A stretch of 64,000 nt of DNA from Bacillota bacterium (GCA_023436115.1 JAEZKQ010000003.1:1-64000), one strand, 5' to 3'. Counted from the stretch's first letter, positions 1-8,158 are shown. The notes: generated by a model not told the origin, from the letters alone. Translations and numbers: made by a program.

Positions 1-793
1 CTGTGCCCGTTACTTTGTCTGCCACAGCCGGAGACCAGCCGGTAAATGTCCAGCCCGCCTTAGCCGTAACCTTGGGCGCAGCGGGTGTGTCATCGTTGTA
101 ATGCAACCCCGAGAATACGGTAGTATCGCTTGTTGTCCCGTTCGTTCCAACATTATATGTCACCTTATACTCATCCCGTGTATACAGAGCTGTGTAAACC
201 TGTGTTCCTGTAACGGTATCCGGCAGGTTTGGCGACCAGCCCGTATGCGTATATCCCGGATCGGCATTCACAGCGGGCGCTGTCGGAAACGCGTCACCAA
301 TGTGCTTTCCGCTGAAGCTCGTTGTGCCTGAAAGAGTACCGTTACTGCCCGGTGCAAAGGAAACAGTGTATGTTGGTTCAGGAGGTGCTTTCGGTATAAA
401 ATGTGCCACCGCCCAGGTTTTTTTCCCGGTGAACTTATCAAAAGAAATCACGATACTCTTCCCGCCATCACCGTATGTATCCGCATTTGAAAGATGACTT
501 CCAGAGGGATAAGTCCAATGACTGAAAACGTAGCCTTCCTTTGCCACCGCTGTAAAGTGCCATGTGTCGCCCACACCCAACACACTGTCGCTTTCAGCAT
601 GGCTGATCAGGCCGCGATCTGCATCACTGGTCGAGATATTAACCCTGTCGGGAACTTCTTGTCCGCCCGGATTCATAGCCGGGTGAACATGGGATGCTTT
701 CTGCCCTGAATGAGCAAGAACGGTGGGCGAAAGCAGTGTCGTAATAAGCGCTACTGTCAGTAGGATAGCCAGCCATCTTTTCTTTTTCATCAT
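1..793 (-). CDS. Secreted InlB-repeat surface protein, N-terminal part (runs off window)
   Basis: The reading frame is open from an ATG at 793 to the window edge, giving the first 264 residues. A strong ribosome binding site (AAAGGAG) precedes ATGATG. Residues 1-27 form a Sec signal peptide: a KKKR stretch, a hydrophobic core and a VLA-HS cleavage site. From about residue 140 there are tandem Gly/Thr-rich repeats of the InlB B-repeat (Listeria-Bacteroides) type, with recurring YTVSFAPGSNGT, GYTHTGWSP and GWTFTGWSP blocks at about 65-residue spacing. Such proteins are exported and usually serve as adhesins or wall-bound surface proteins. The anchor (LPXTG-type, SLH or other) would lie outside the window. 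Expression is predicted to be under c-di-GMP control through the two riboswitches upstream. The ligand and exact role are unknown. Confidence 0.85.
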   Translation of the reverse strand, partial: MMKKKRWLAILLTVALITTLLSPTVLAHSGQKASHVHPAMNPGGQEVPDRVNISTSDADRGLISHAESDSVLGVGDTWHFTAVAKEGYVFSHWTYPSGSHLSNADTYGDGGKSIVISFDKFTGKKTWAVAHFIPKAPPEPTYTVSFAPGSNGTLSGTTSFSGKHIGDAFPTAPAVNADPGYTHTGWSPNLPDTVTGTQVYTALYTRDEYKVTYNVGTNGTTSDTTVFSGLHYNDDTPAAPKVTAKAGWTFTGWSPAVADKVTGT

Positions 794-854
794 TTTCTCC
801 TTTCCAACCTTAAACCGTCATTATGCGTCATAGCTTTGTTTTGCAGAAACTTTA

Positions 855-966
855 CAAAAAAAGCTGCTCTCAATAATGAGGCAGCCGAACCGTCATCGTA
901 CACTTAGTACCTTAGACTTCATGCTTTGCGTCTCCGCCTTTCGCGCGGATTTGCTTTTCACGTTGG
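855..966 (-). promoter_or_regulatory. c-di-GMP-I riboswitch with terminator, gene-proximal copy
   Basis: Read on the minus strand, the RNA has the GEMM/c-di-GMP-I hallmarks in order: AGCAAAUCCGC, a GAAA tetraloop hairpin (UCCGC..GAAA..GCGGA), the conserved GACGCAAAGC, then GUCUAA and a closing GGUUCGGCUGCC. The aptamer spans about 880-962. Its 3' strand (GGCUGCCUCA) can instead pair with UGAGAGCAGC to form an intrinsic terminator followed by seven U (855-885). Ligand binding and termination therefore compete for the same bases. The gene start is about 60 nt downstream. The sign of the response (on or off) cannot be fixed by eye. Confidence 0.92.
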
Positions 967-992
967 AATTTTTTCCTGTTCTTAAGTTATAT

Positions 993-1098
993 AAAAAAGC
1001 CGCTCTCAATAAGATGAGGCGGCCGAACAATCATAGCGTTTTCGCTTTAGACTTCGTGCTTTGCGCCCCCGACTTTCGTACGGGATTGCCTTTCACTA
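993..1098 (-). promoter_or_regulatory. c-di-GMP-I riboswitch with terminator, promoter-proximal copy
   Basis: This is a second complete GEMM-I aptamer on the minus strand: GGCAAUCCCG, a GAAA tetraloop hairpin (CCCGUAC-GAAA-GUCGGG), GGCGCAAAGC, GUCUAA and GUUCGGCCGCC. It is followed by its own terminator hairpin (GCCGCCUCA..UUGAGAGCGGC and a U run, 993-1023). It is clearly paralogous to the copy at 855-966 but diverged in the loops. Arranged in series, the two elements form a two-gate switch upstream of the InlB-repeat gene. Confidence 0.92.
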
Positions 1099-1156
1099 AA
1101 TGTTTGTATGTATTAAGCTGTAAATGTTAATGTCATTATATTTATTATTTTGTTCT

Positions 1157-1185
1157 ATTATATATAAAAATGCGTATGCAGTCAA
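1157..1185 (-). promoter_or_regulatory. Sigma-A promoter of the riboswitch/surface-protein transcript
   Basis: On the minus strand TTGACT (1185-1180) is followed by 17 nt and a perfect TATAAT (1162-1157). Transcription would begin near 1150, about 50 nt before the first aptamer. Nothing else is seen between this promoter and the divergent rpmG promoter except AT-rich palindromic sequence at about 1195-1250. Confidence 0.85.
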
Positions 1186-1294
1186 TAACTAGTATTGATG
1201 GAATTGATAACAATTACTACTAATATTAATGATATCAATATCAATTCCGATTTTTTTGGGTATAAAAAGCAGGCGGTTTGCACGTCTGTAAACA

Positions 1295-1323
1295 TTGACA
1301 ACCAAGCAAGCTTGTGTTAGATT
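1295..1323 (+). promoter_or_regulatory. Sigma-A promoter for rpmG-secE-nusG
   Basis: TTGACA (1295-1300), a 17-nt spacer and TAGATT (1318-1323). It lies about 70 nt upstream of rpmG and is the only good promoter seen before the rpmG-secE-nusG genes. Confidence 0.75.
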
Positions 1324-1340
1324 ACCAATAGCACGATTGT

Positions 1341-1363
1341 AAAAAGGCTCTGAGGGCCTTTTT
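1341..1363 (+). terminator. Leader hairpin/attenuator between promoter and rpmG
   Basis: AAAAAGGC pairs with GCCTTTTT around a seven-base loop, and the 3' arm ends in six T. It sits inside the transcribed leader, between the promoter and the rpmG start. It therefore looks like an intrinsic terminator acting as an attenuator rather than an operon end. Confidence 0.6.
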
Positions 1364-1396
1364 TAAATGCGCTGATACAAGAGTTGGAGGATGGCC

Positions 1397-1546
1397 ATGC
1401 GTACCAAAATCACACTGGCATGCACAGAGTGCAAGCAAAGAAATTACGACACTATGAAGAACAAGAAGAACGACCCTGACAGGCTGGAAATGAACAAATA
1501 CTGCCGTTTCTGCAAGAAACACACCCCACACAAGGAGACTAAATAG
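1397..1546 (+). CDS. rpmG: Ribosomal protein bL33
   Basis: 49-residue large-subunit protein beginning MRTKITLACTECKQRNY and ending KYCRFCKKHTPHKETK. It keeps both CxxC pairs (CTEC and CRFC) of the zinc-binding form of L33. An ATG at 1391 is also in frame but abuts the GGAGG at 1386-1390. The ATG at 1397 has a normal six-base spacing and gives the usual length, so it is preferred. It opens the classic rpmG-secE-nusG-rplK-rplA run, all on the plus strand. Confidence 0.95.
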   Translation: MRTKITLACTECKQRNYDTMKNKKNDPDRLEMNKYCRFCKKHTPHKETK

Positions 1547-1599
1547 TATAAACCTTGTGCGGTCTGGGTATTTTATTAAACGTTTAGGATGTGAGGGCT

Positions 1600-1872
1600 A
1601 TGGCAAAAACAAAACTACTCGGAAATGATCGTAAGGAAAAGCTGGAGCAGCAAAAGAAAGCTGCAAAAAAAGCGAACAAGAAAAAAAGAAAGAGTCCGGC
1701 CAGATTTTTTAAGGATATTATTTCCGAGCTGAAAAAAGTCACTTGGCCGACAGCCAAAGACCTGGTCAAGTATGCGGGCGCTGTCATTGCATTCATCATC
1801 GTTATCGCCATTATCGTTGGTCTTATGGACTTAGGCTTGACCGCTTTGTTTGACCTTGTTCTAAAAAAATAA
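1600..1872 (+). CDS. secE: Preprotein translocase subunit SecE
   Basis: 90-residue small subunit of the SecYEG channel. A very basic, Lys/Ala-rich N-terminus (residues 1-33) is followed by the conserved FFKDIISELKKVTWPTAKDL amphipathic segment. One transmembrane helix follows at about residues 55-80. The frame can be extended to a GTG at 1591, but the family start MAKTK at 1600 is favoured. Neither start has a strong ribosome binding site. It lies between rpmG and nusG, the conserved bacterial order. Confidence 0.95.
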   Translation: MAKTKLLGNDRKEKLEQQKKAAKKANKKKRKSPARFFKDIISELKKVTWPTAKDLVKYAGAVIAFIIVIAIIVGLMDLGLTALFDLVLKK

Positions 1873-1923
1873 GGAGGCGTACCGCCCCTATATCATACGA
1901 TGTTGGATGGTACACTAGAGTAA

Positions 1924-2541
1924 ATGTCTGAAGAATTAAAGGTTGGCGACGGTTTCGAATCGCCGGAAACAACAGAACAGCCTAAAAAACCTGAGCTTCA
2001 GGGCGTGTTTATCAAGCAGGAAAAGACGGATAAGCCCTATTGGTATGTGATTCATACGTATTCCGGTTATGAGAACAAGGTGAAGGTTAACCTTGAGAAG
2101 GCAATTGCAAACCGTGGCTTTGAAGATGTCATTCTTGAAGTGAAGGTGCCGATGGAAGAAAGCATCGAAGTCAAGAACGGCAAGAAAAAGCATGTCATGA
2201 AAAAGCGTTACCCCGGCTATGTAATGGTCAAGATGATACTTGACGATGAAACGTGGTATGTGGTGCGCAACACGCGCGGTGTTACAGGTTTCGTGGGCCC
2301 GGGCTCTAAGCCTATTCCCCTAACCGACAAGGAAGTGCGTGCGATGGGCGTAGAGAATGTGCCCATCAAGCTCGACGTTGAAGTGGGCGAAAACGTGATG
2401 GTTACATCGGGGCCGCTTGAAAGCTTCGTCGGCGTTATCAAAGAGGTTCAGCCCGAGAAACAAAAGGTCAAGGTTGTGGTCTCCATGTTCGGGCGGGACA
2501 CACTGGTCGATCTCGATTTCGTCCAGATAAAAAGGATATAA
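1924..2541 (+). CDS. nusG: Transcription termination/antitermination factor NusG
   Basis: 205 residues. After a roughly 35-residue acidic extension comes the NGN domain (KPYWYVIHTYSGYENKVK) that binds the RNA polymerase clamp. The PGYVMVKM, VRNTRGVTGFVG and GSKPIPL blocks are all present. A C-terminal KOW domain starts near residue 150 (VGENVMVTSGPLESFVGVI). NusG modulates pausing and couples to ribosomes or Rho. It is followed 80 nt later by rplK. Confidence 0.97.
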   Translation: MSEELKVGDGFESPETTEQPKKPELQGVFIKQEKTDKPYWYVIHTYSGYENKVKVNLEKAIANRGFEDVILEVKVPMEESIEVKNGKKKHVMKKRYPGYVMVKMILDDETWYVVRNTRGVTGFVGPGSKPIPLTDKEVRAMGVENVPIKLDVEVGENVMVTSGPLESFVGVIKEVQPEKQKVKVVVSMFGRDTLVDLDFVQIKRI

Positions 2542-2621
2542 GAAGGAAACTTCTTTTAGCAAGTGGGAGGATAAATTATTTTCCGCTTGTACCACATTAA
2601 AAGAATCAAGGAGGTGTAACC

Positions 2622-3047
2622 ATGGCTAAAAAGATTGCTGGTTACGTCAAACTGCAGATCCCTGCAGGTAAGGCAACGCCTGCCCCGCCGGTTGGTCCGG
2701 CTCTGGGTCAGCACGGTGTCAACATCATGGGTTTTTGTAAAGAGTTCAACGAAAAGACTGCCAAACAGGCGGGCTACATTATCCCCGTCGTCATCACGGT
2801 GTACGCAGACAGAACGTTCTCGTTCATCATGAAAACGCCCCCGGCACCCGTCCTTATCAAGAAAGCGATCAGTATTGAGAGCGGCAGCGGTGAGCCCAAC
2901 AAAAAGAAGGTTGGCAAGATCACCAAAGCTCAGCTTAAAGAAATCGCTGAAACGAAAATGCCGGATTTGAACGCGGCAAGCGTCGAAGCTGCCATGAGCA
3001 TGATTGCCGGAACGGCAAGAAGCATGGGCGTCGAAGTTGTCGACTAG
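2622..3047 (+). CDS. rplK: Ribosomal protein uL11
   Basis: 141 residues, the normal length. The N-terminal domain carries the PAGKATPAPPVGPALGQHGVNI proline helix of the GTPase-associated centre. The C-terminal domain binds 23S rRNA and has the TKAQLKEIAETKMPDLNA segment. An AAGGAGGTGTAACC ribosome binding site precedes the ATG. It is co-directional with rplA 49 nt downstream. Confidence 0.97.
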   Translation: MAKKIAGYVKLQIPAGKATPAPPVGPALGQHGVNIMGFCKEFNEKTAKQAGYIIPVVITVYADRTFSFIMKTPPAPVLIKKAISIESGSGEPNKKKVGKITKAQLKEIAETKMPDLNAASVEAAMSMIAGTARSMGVEVVD

Positions 3048-3096
3048 TGAGAATGTGGGAGGCTTATAAAAGCCGCAAAACCACAAGGAGGATAAT

Positions 3097-3792
3097 ATGA
3101 AAAGAGGAAAGAAATATCTTGAGAGCCTGAAGGCTTATGATAAGTCCACGCTGTATGAACCTATTGAAGCGCTGCAGCTGTCTATCGATACCGCTAAGGC
3201 CAAATTTGATGAGACAATCGAAGTCTCGGTACGCCTCGGCGTAGACCCGCGCCATGCCGACCAGCAGGTCAGAGGCGCCATCGTTCTCCCCCACGGCACG
3301 GGCAAAACACAGCGCGTGCTCGTATTCGCGAAAGGCGACAGCGCCAAAGAAGCGCAGGATGCCGGTGCGGATTATGTCGGCGGAGACGAGTTTGTGGAAA
3401 AGATCAAAAACGAAAACTGGTTTGAATTTGACGTCTGCGTTGCGACCCCCGACATGATGGGTGTTGTCGGTAAGATCGGTCGTGTGCTGGGCCCCAAGGG
3501 CCTCATGCCGAACCCGAAATCCGGCACGGTCACCAAAGATGTTGCCAGAGCCATCACGGATATTAAAGCCGGTAAGGTTGAATACCGTGTTGACAAAACG
3601 GCCATCGTTCACGTTATCATCGGCAAAAAGAGCTTCGGCAAGGAAAAGCTTGAAGACAACCTGCGCGCTCTCATGGAAGCCCTGATAAAGGCCAAGCCGT
3701 CTGCGGCAAAGGGCACTTACTTAAAGAGCGTTGTCGTGTCGTCCACAATGGGCCCCGGCGTGAAGATCAATCCATTAAAATTTATCAGCTAG
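3097..3792 (+). CDS. rplA: Ribosomal protein uL1
   Basis: 231 residues, full length for L1, the mobile stalk protein at the tRNA exit site. Conserved blocks include LGVDPRHADQQVRGAIVLPHGTGK and MMGVVGKIGRVLGPKGLMPNPKSGTV, with a C-terminal KGTYLKSVVVSSTMGPGVKI. It is preceded by AAGGAGG. The rplJ promoter begins two bases after the stop codon, so rplKA and rplJL can be transcribed separately. Confidence 0.97.
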   Translation: MKRGKKYLESLKAYDKSTLYEPIEALQLSIDTAKAKFDETIEVSVRLGVDPRHADQQVRGAIVLPHGTGKTQRVLVFAKGDSAKEAQDAGADYVGGDEFVEKIKNENWFEFDVCVATPDMMGVVGKIGRVLGPKGLMPNPKSGTVTKDVARAITDIKAGKVEYRVDKTAIVHVIIGKKSFGKEKLEDNLRALMEALIKAKPSAAKGTYLKSVVVSSTMGPGVKINPLKFIS

Positions 3793-3793
3793 G

Positions 3794-3823
3794 TTGACAA
3801 ATCAGCCAAGATACTGATAAAAT
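3794..3823 (+). promoter_or_regulatory. Promoter of the rplJ-rplL transcript
   Basis: TTGACA at 3794-3799, an 18-nt spacer and TAAAAT at 3818-3823. It lies immediately after the rplA stop and upstream of the long rplJ leader. Confidence 0.75.
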
Positions 3824-3834
3824 ACGCTGGTAAC

Positions 3835-3990
3835 TGAATAACCTTTATTCTGCCTAAGACACAGGTGCTTTAACGCTTAATATCCTGTCGAGGAGAGTTG
3901 ATACGAAAAGAGACCCTTTTTTGTGTGGCTTTCCTACGCAAAGAAGGGTTTTTGGTTATGAGATCCCCGAAAAGCAAAGCTTTTTGGGGG
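3835..3990 (+). promoter_or_regulatory. L10 ribosomal protein leader with terminator
   Basis: The 5' part (about 3850-3905) has the ACAGGTGCTTTAACGC..TATCCTGTCGAGGAG pattern of L10 leaders, where the L10-L7/L12 complex binds a kinked stem. It is followed by an intrinsic terminator (ACCCTTTTTTG pairing with CAAAGAAGGGT, then TTTTTGG, about 3915-3957). A further stable hairpin (CCCCGAAAAGC/GCTTTTTGGGG, 3965-3989) lies just before the rplJ ribosome binding site. The layout supports autogenous control of rplJL. Confidence 0.85.
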
Positions 3991-4020
3991 TGATTCAAGT
4001 TGAACAAGGAGGTGAACTAC

Positions 4021-4548
4021 TTGGGAGAAAAAGCAATAGAAATCAAAAAGCAAATCGTTCTTGAAGTCAAAGAAAAGATGGAAAAGAGCAAGGGCATCAT
4101 CTTCTACGACTACAGAGGGCTTAACGTTGAAGAAGTCACAGAGCTTCGCAACAGATTCCGTGAAGCGGGCGTGGAGTATCACGTTATCAAAAACTCGATG
4201 CTCAAGCGCGCGGCGGATATGCTCGAAATTAAGGGCTTAGACCAATACCTCGCCGGCCCCACAGCTGTGGCGTTTGGTTACAGCGATCCGGTCGCTCCGG
4301 CTAAAGTGCTGGTTGAGTTTGTCAAGAAGGTCAAAAAGACCGAGATCAAATCCGGCGTACTGGGTACAAAGGTCATCGATTTGAATGGCATTCAGGCACT
4401 GGCCCAGCTGCCTTCCAGAGAGCAGCTGCTCGCTCAGTTGGCGGGAACACTCAATGCCCCGATCACAGGTCTTGCAAGATCGTTGTCCGGCATCATTTGC
4501 AAGCTGGGCTACGCGCTTAACGCAGTCAAAGATCAAAAACAGGCGTAA
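4021..4548 (+). CDS. rplJ: Ribosomal protein uL10
   Basis: About 175 residues. L10 forms the base of the L7/L12 stalk and represses its own operon. Conserved features are the N-terminal EKMEKSKGIIFYDYRGLNVEEVTELR block, NSMLKRAA, and a C-terminal L12-binding helix. The frame can be opened at TTG 4000, but the TTG at 4021 is preceded by AAGGAGGTG at the correct distance and gives the family-normal N-terminus MGEKAIEIKK. The ribosome binding site therefore decides the start. Confidence 0.93.
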   Translation: MGEKAIEIKKQIVLEVKEKMEKSKGIIFYDYRGLNVEEVTELRNRFREAGVEYHVIKNSMLKRAADMLEIKGLDQYLAGPTAVAFGYSDPVAPAKVLVEFVKKVKKTEIKSGVLGTKVIDLNGIQALAQLPSREQLLAQLAGTLNAPITGLARSLSGIICKLGYALNAVKDQKQA

Positions 4549-4596
4549 TCGCCGCAAAAAACTAAAAAAGAATTAAAATTTACGGAGGAAATTAAA

Positions 4597-4977
4597 ATGA
4601 GCAATCAAGAAATATTAGAAGCCATTGAGAAAATGAGCGTACTCGAGCTGTCCGAGCTCATCAAAGCTATCGAAGACAAATTCGGCGTGAGCGCTGCTGC
4701 CCCTGTGGCTGTTGCTGCTGCCGGTCCGGCTGCTGGCCCCGCTGCCGCTGCTGCTGAAGAAGAAAAGACAGAGTTCGACGTGGTTCTTAAGGATGTCGGC
4801 GCTGAGAAGATCAAGGTTATCAAGGTTGTCCGTGAGCTGACTGGCCTTGGCCTCAAAGAAGCTAAAGACCTCGTTGACGGCGCTCCCTCCACAGTGAAGG
4901 AAGCTGCAGCGAAGGAAGATGCCGAAAACATCATCGCGAAGCTCAAAGAAGCTGGCGCAACAGCAGAACTGAAATAA
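4597..4977 (+). CDS. rplL: Ribosomal protein bL12 (L7/L12)
   Basis: 126 residues. The N-terminal dimerisation domain (MSNQEILEAIEKMSVLELSELIKAIEDKFG) is joined by an Ala/Pro/Gly-rich hinge (residues about 33-55) to the C-terminal factor-binding domain. That domain contains FDVVLKDVGAEKIKVIKVVRELTGLGLKEAKDLVD. Multiple copies form the stalk that recruits translation GTPases. TACGGAGG precedes the ATG. A strong terminator follows. Confidence 0.98.
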   Translation: MSNQEILEAIEKMSVLELSELIKAIEDKFGVSAAAPVAVAAAGPAAGPAAAAAEEEKTEFDVVLKDVGAEKIKVIKVVRELTGLGLKEAKDLVDGAPSTVKEAAAKEDAENIIAKLKEAGATAELK

Positions 4978-4990
4978 GTTACGACACAAA

Positions 4991-5023
4991 AAAGTCTCTT
5001 GCGGGTTACCGCAGGAGACTTTT
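4991..5023 (+). terminator. Terminator after rplL
   Basis: AAAGTCTCTTGCGG pairs with CCGCAGGAGACTTT around GTTA, ending in TTTT. It closes the ribosomal gene run. Confidence 0.9.
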
Positions 5024-5232
5024 CATTTATCTGTTCAATTTATATAACTGCTCTTCATGTTTGTTTCTATTGACCATTTATATAAAGACTTTATCGGTTT
5101 CTCCCTCTTTTATTATATCATGCAAAAAAACTAAATATCAGTCTTATTTTTATAGCTTACACGGTGTATCCTAAGTCTGATTTCATAAAATAGAACCGTA
5201 AACGAATAGGCGCTTTAAGCAAAGGAGCACTT

Positions 5233-7482
5233 GTGATTAAAGATAAAGACATATGGGCATATGAAAATGCATACCTTGACAAAGTGGTCGACGAAATAAA
5301 AAACCAGATTGATATCGGCATGAATGCCGCCGACAGATATAAAAGCGAAGCGATAGCGCTGCAAAAGAGCATGTGGGAAGACGCAAAGTGTACGCCCTCC
5401 AGCTTGTTTGATTTAGAGAGTGTTGCTCAGATCAATCAGATACAAATGGACTTAGCCAATAAGGCCAGTATTCATAAATTCTCTTCTGAAAAAGTTGACA
5501 ACTTAAAGAGGATGCAAAAGAGCCCTTACTTTTGCAGAATCGATTTTGCGGAAAAGGACGAAGAGACAGCCGATAAGATTTATATAGGTATGCATAACTT
5601 AATCACGGATGATATGCACATTCTCGTGTACGATTGGAGGGCACCCATTTCAGGCATGTTTTATGACTTTGAAATCGGCCCTTCGAGTTATTCCTGCCCC
5701 GCCGGCTTGATCGAAGGACAAATACTGCTGAAAAGACAGTATAAGATCGAAGACTCTAAGCTTGTATATATGTTTGACAGCAGCCTTAATATAGGCGACG
5801 CGATGCTCCAGGAAATACTCGGCAAAAGCACGGATATCCGAATGCGAACCATTGTTACGAGTATTCAGAAAGAGCAGAATATAGTTATCAGAAACAGCGA
5901 GGATAAAATACTCATCGTTGAAGGCCCTGCCGGTAGCGGTAAGACGTCAATCGCGCTCCACAGAGCCGCGTATCTATTATACAAATACCGGGATAACTTA
6001 AAATCAGAGAACATACTTATTTTCTCTCCCAACCACGTATTTGAGGATTATATTTCGCATGTGCTGCCGGAGCTCGGCGAAGAAAATATCCGCCGAAGTA
6101 CGTTCGCGGATTTTTTCAACGCTGCTTTTTTGGCAAACCTGCAAACTGAGACAATGAATCAGCAGATGGAATATGTGTTAAACGCATATCCCAATGATAT
6201 TAGGCTGGATTGCATCAGGTTTAAGTCTTCGCCGCTCTTTCTGACCGTGCTTAATAGATACGCTGCGCATATTGAAAACGGAATGGTTTTGCAGTTTAAA
6301 GACCTGTTCTATAATAACTCTCTCCTGTTTTCCGCAGATGATATGGTAGAGCTATACAAAAAAGCGGATTACCGTTTGCCCTACGCCAACCGTTTTCAAA
6401 AAATACGGCAAAGGCTTTTTTCTCTGCTGGACGAGAATCAGAAAAAGAGGCGTGAAAACGCTTCGGATAAAGAGCCGCTCGTTGAAGAAAACCCTAACAA
6501 GGAACAGGAATCGGATTCAGAATATCAGCTCGCTAAAAGTATTATTTTTAAGATGACAACTATTAATATTTTCTCGTTATACATCGATCTCTTTAAAAAT
6601 ATCGAATCTTTCATGCAAACGGGCGATAACATCAGCGTCGGCGAGTACCGCAGCTATGCTAATTATACGCTTCAGGAATTACTGCAGGGATTTGTCAGCT
6701 ATGAGGATCTTGCCCCGATGATTTATCTGAAGACTATGCTTTACGGTGAAAACGCGGCGGCTTCCATCAAGCATATCATTATTGATGAAGCGCAGGACTA
6801 CACCGCCGTGCAATATGAGATCTTCAAAACCGTGTTTAAAAACGCTAATATGACGATTCTGGGGGACATCAACCAAACTGTCAATGGCTATATGAACATC
6901 GGGAATTTTGATATAATCCCGGACACGTTCAATACGATGAATTTAAGAAGAGTCACGCTCACAAAAAGCTACCGTTCGAGCAAGGAGCTGGCTGATTTTT
7001 GTAAAGCGCTGCTCTTATCCCCCGCTGATACGCAGCAGCTTGACAGACACGGCGCAAAACCGAAGGTCATTCAGGTGAGCAATAGCCGCCTTTATCAAAA
7101 AATCGCTGAAGATATCATTGATTTAAAAGCGAAAGGTTATAAACTGATCGCAGTCATTTGTAAAACCGCATCATCATGCAAGGCTGTCTATCATTCGATC
7201 CGCTCATCTGTGGATATCAGTTTGATCTCGAATCAGAATGAAGTGTATTACGGCGACGTGGTCGCGATCCCCTCTTATCTTGCCAAAGGCTTGGAATTTG
7301 ATGCTGTTCTGGTCCATTCCATAGAGGATACGGACTATTCTATGCCTGAAGACAGAAGGCTGCTGTATACGATCTGCACCCGCGCTTTGCATGAGCTGTA
7401 TATGTATTACTCAGATACGATGTCGGGTTTTATGTCAGGCATAGATGAAGGGCTGTATACGATTGAGAATCTGACAAGATAG
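5233..7482 (+). CDS. helD: HelD-type RNA polymerase recycling factor / UvrD-like ATPase
   Basis: 749 residues, close to Bacillus HelD. The N-terminal about 90 residues are helical and charged, as in the arm that enters the RNA polymerase secondary channel. Walker A is GPAGSGKTSIALHRAAYLLY (about residue 230). Walker B is IIIDEAQDYT (about residue 515). A TKSYRSS motif and KGLEFDAVLVHS/LYTICTRA motifs follow, the superfamily 1 set seen in HelD. HelD removes stalled RNA polymerase from nucleic acid using ATP. The GTG start has AAAGGAG seven bases upstream. It is monocistronic, downstream of the rplL terminator. Base composition is somewhat more AT-rich than the ribosomal genes. A related UvrD-like helicase role cannot be fully excluded. 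Confidence 0.85.
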   Translation: MIKDKDIWAYENAYLDKVVDEIKNQIDIGMNAADRYKSEAIALQKSMWEDAKCTPSSLFDLESVAQINQIQMDLANKASIHKFSSEKVDNLKRMQKSPYFCRIDFAEKDEETADKIYIGMHNLITDDMHILVYDWRAPISGMFYDFEIGPSSYSCPAGLIEGQILLKRQYKIEDSKLVYMFDSSLNIGDAMLQEILGKSTDIRMRTIVTSIQKEQNIVIRNSEDKILIVEGPAGSGKTSIALHRAAYLLYKYRDNLKSENILIFSPNHVFEDYISHVLPELGEENIRRSTFADFFNAAFLANLQTETMNQQMEYVLNAYPNDIRLDCIRFKSSPLFLTVLNRYAAHIENGMVLQFKDLFYNNSLLFSADDMVELYKKADYRLPYANRFQKIRQRLFSLLDENQKKRRENASDKEPLVEENPNKEQESDSEYQLAKSIIFKMTTINIFSLYIDLFKNIESFMQTGDNISVGEYRSYANYTLQELLQGFVSYEDLAPMIYLKTMLYGENAAASIKHIIIDEAQDYTAVQYEIFKTVFKNANMTILGDINQTVNGYMNIGNFDIIPDTFNTMNLRRVTLTKSYRSSKELADFCKALLLSPADTQQLDRHGAKPKVIQVSNSRLYQKIAEDIIDLKAKGYKLIAVICKTASSCKAVYHSIRSSVDISLISNQNEVYYGDVVAIPSYLAKGLEFDAVLVHSIEDTDYSMPEDRRLLYTICTRALHELYMYYSDTMSGFMSGIDEGLYTIENLTR

Positions 7483-7672
7483 AGTTTTGCCATTCTCCCG
7501 ACCTTGCCACATCCCTGTGACAATGATAATATATGATCACATGCGATGGGGAAGCACCCATGTAGCTTTAGATCCATAAGCTCGGCTTATCAACGCGCTG
7601 CGATAATCTAGCTCTGCCAGCCTTTCGGCGAATATGGCTATATGAAAAAACACTTAAGCAAGGATAACTCCC

Positions 7673-8158
7673 ATGAAAACGACTAAAACAACACCTGTGC
7701 GCGTGGCCTGCAGAGCCAAAACGCCGCTTGGCGTGTTCACAGCGCTGTATGAAGACGGTATCATCCGCCGCGTGCTGTTTCCTGACGAAACGGCAAATGC
7801 GCTGTATATGGAATTTGATGATACGCTCCCCTTTGCCGTCCAGATGAACGAGTATTTTGCGGGGCAGCGCCGCCGCTTTGATCTGCCCGTCCTGATACCC
7901 GGCACGCCTTTTCGTCAAAGCGTATACCGCGCGGCTATGGCGATTCCGTATGGTCGCACCGCGTCATATTCGGATGTGGCGCTCGCCGCTGGACACCCTT
8001 TGGCCATGCGCGCCGTGGGCACGGCCATGAAGCTCAATCAACTCCCCCTCATCATCCCCTGCCACCGCGTTGTTCACAAGGCTGCGAACAGAGACGCTTA
8101 CCGCGGTGGGTTGGATTTAAAGAGCTTTCTGCTCACGCTGGAAGAGCAGCACGCCTGA
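7673..8158 (+). CDS. ogt: Methylated-DNA-[protein]-cysteine S-methyltransferase
   Basis: 161 residues, typical of Ogt-type suicide alkyltransferases that remove O6-alkyl groups from guanine. The active-site PCHRVVHK motif, with the acceptor Cys, lies at about residue 130. The upstream PYGRTASYSDVA helix-turn-helix recognition segment and the final RGGLDLKSFLLTLE block are also present. It is monocistronic. About 190 nt separate it from helD, and nothing convincing is seen in that gap. Confidence 0.93.
   Translation: MKTTKTTPVRVACRAKTPLGVFTALYEDGIIRRVLFPDETANALYMEFDDTLPFAVQMNEYFAGQRRRFDLPVLIPGTPFRQSVYRAAMAIPYGRTASYSDVALAAGHPLAMRAVGTAMKLNQLPLIIPCHRVVHKAANRDAYRGGLDLKSFLLTLEEQHA

Noticed and set aside
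876..1130. Open frame of 84 codons on the plus strand
   Set aside because: It is the antisense of the two riboswitches. Its internal repeat is simply the duplicated aptamer.
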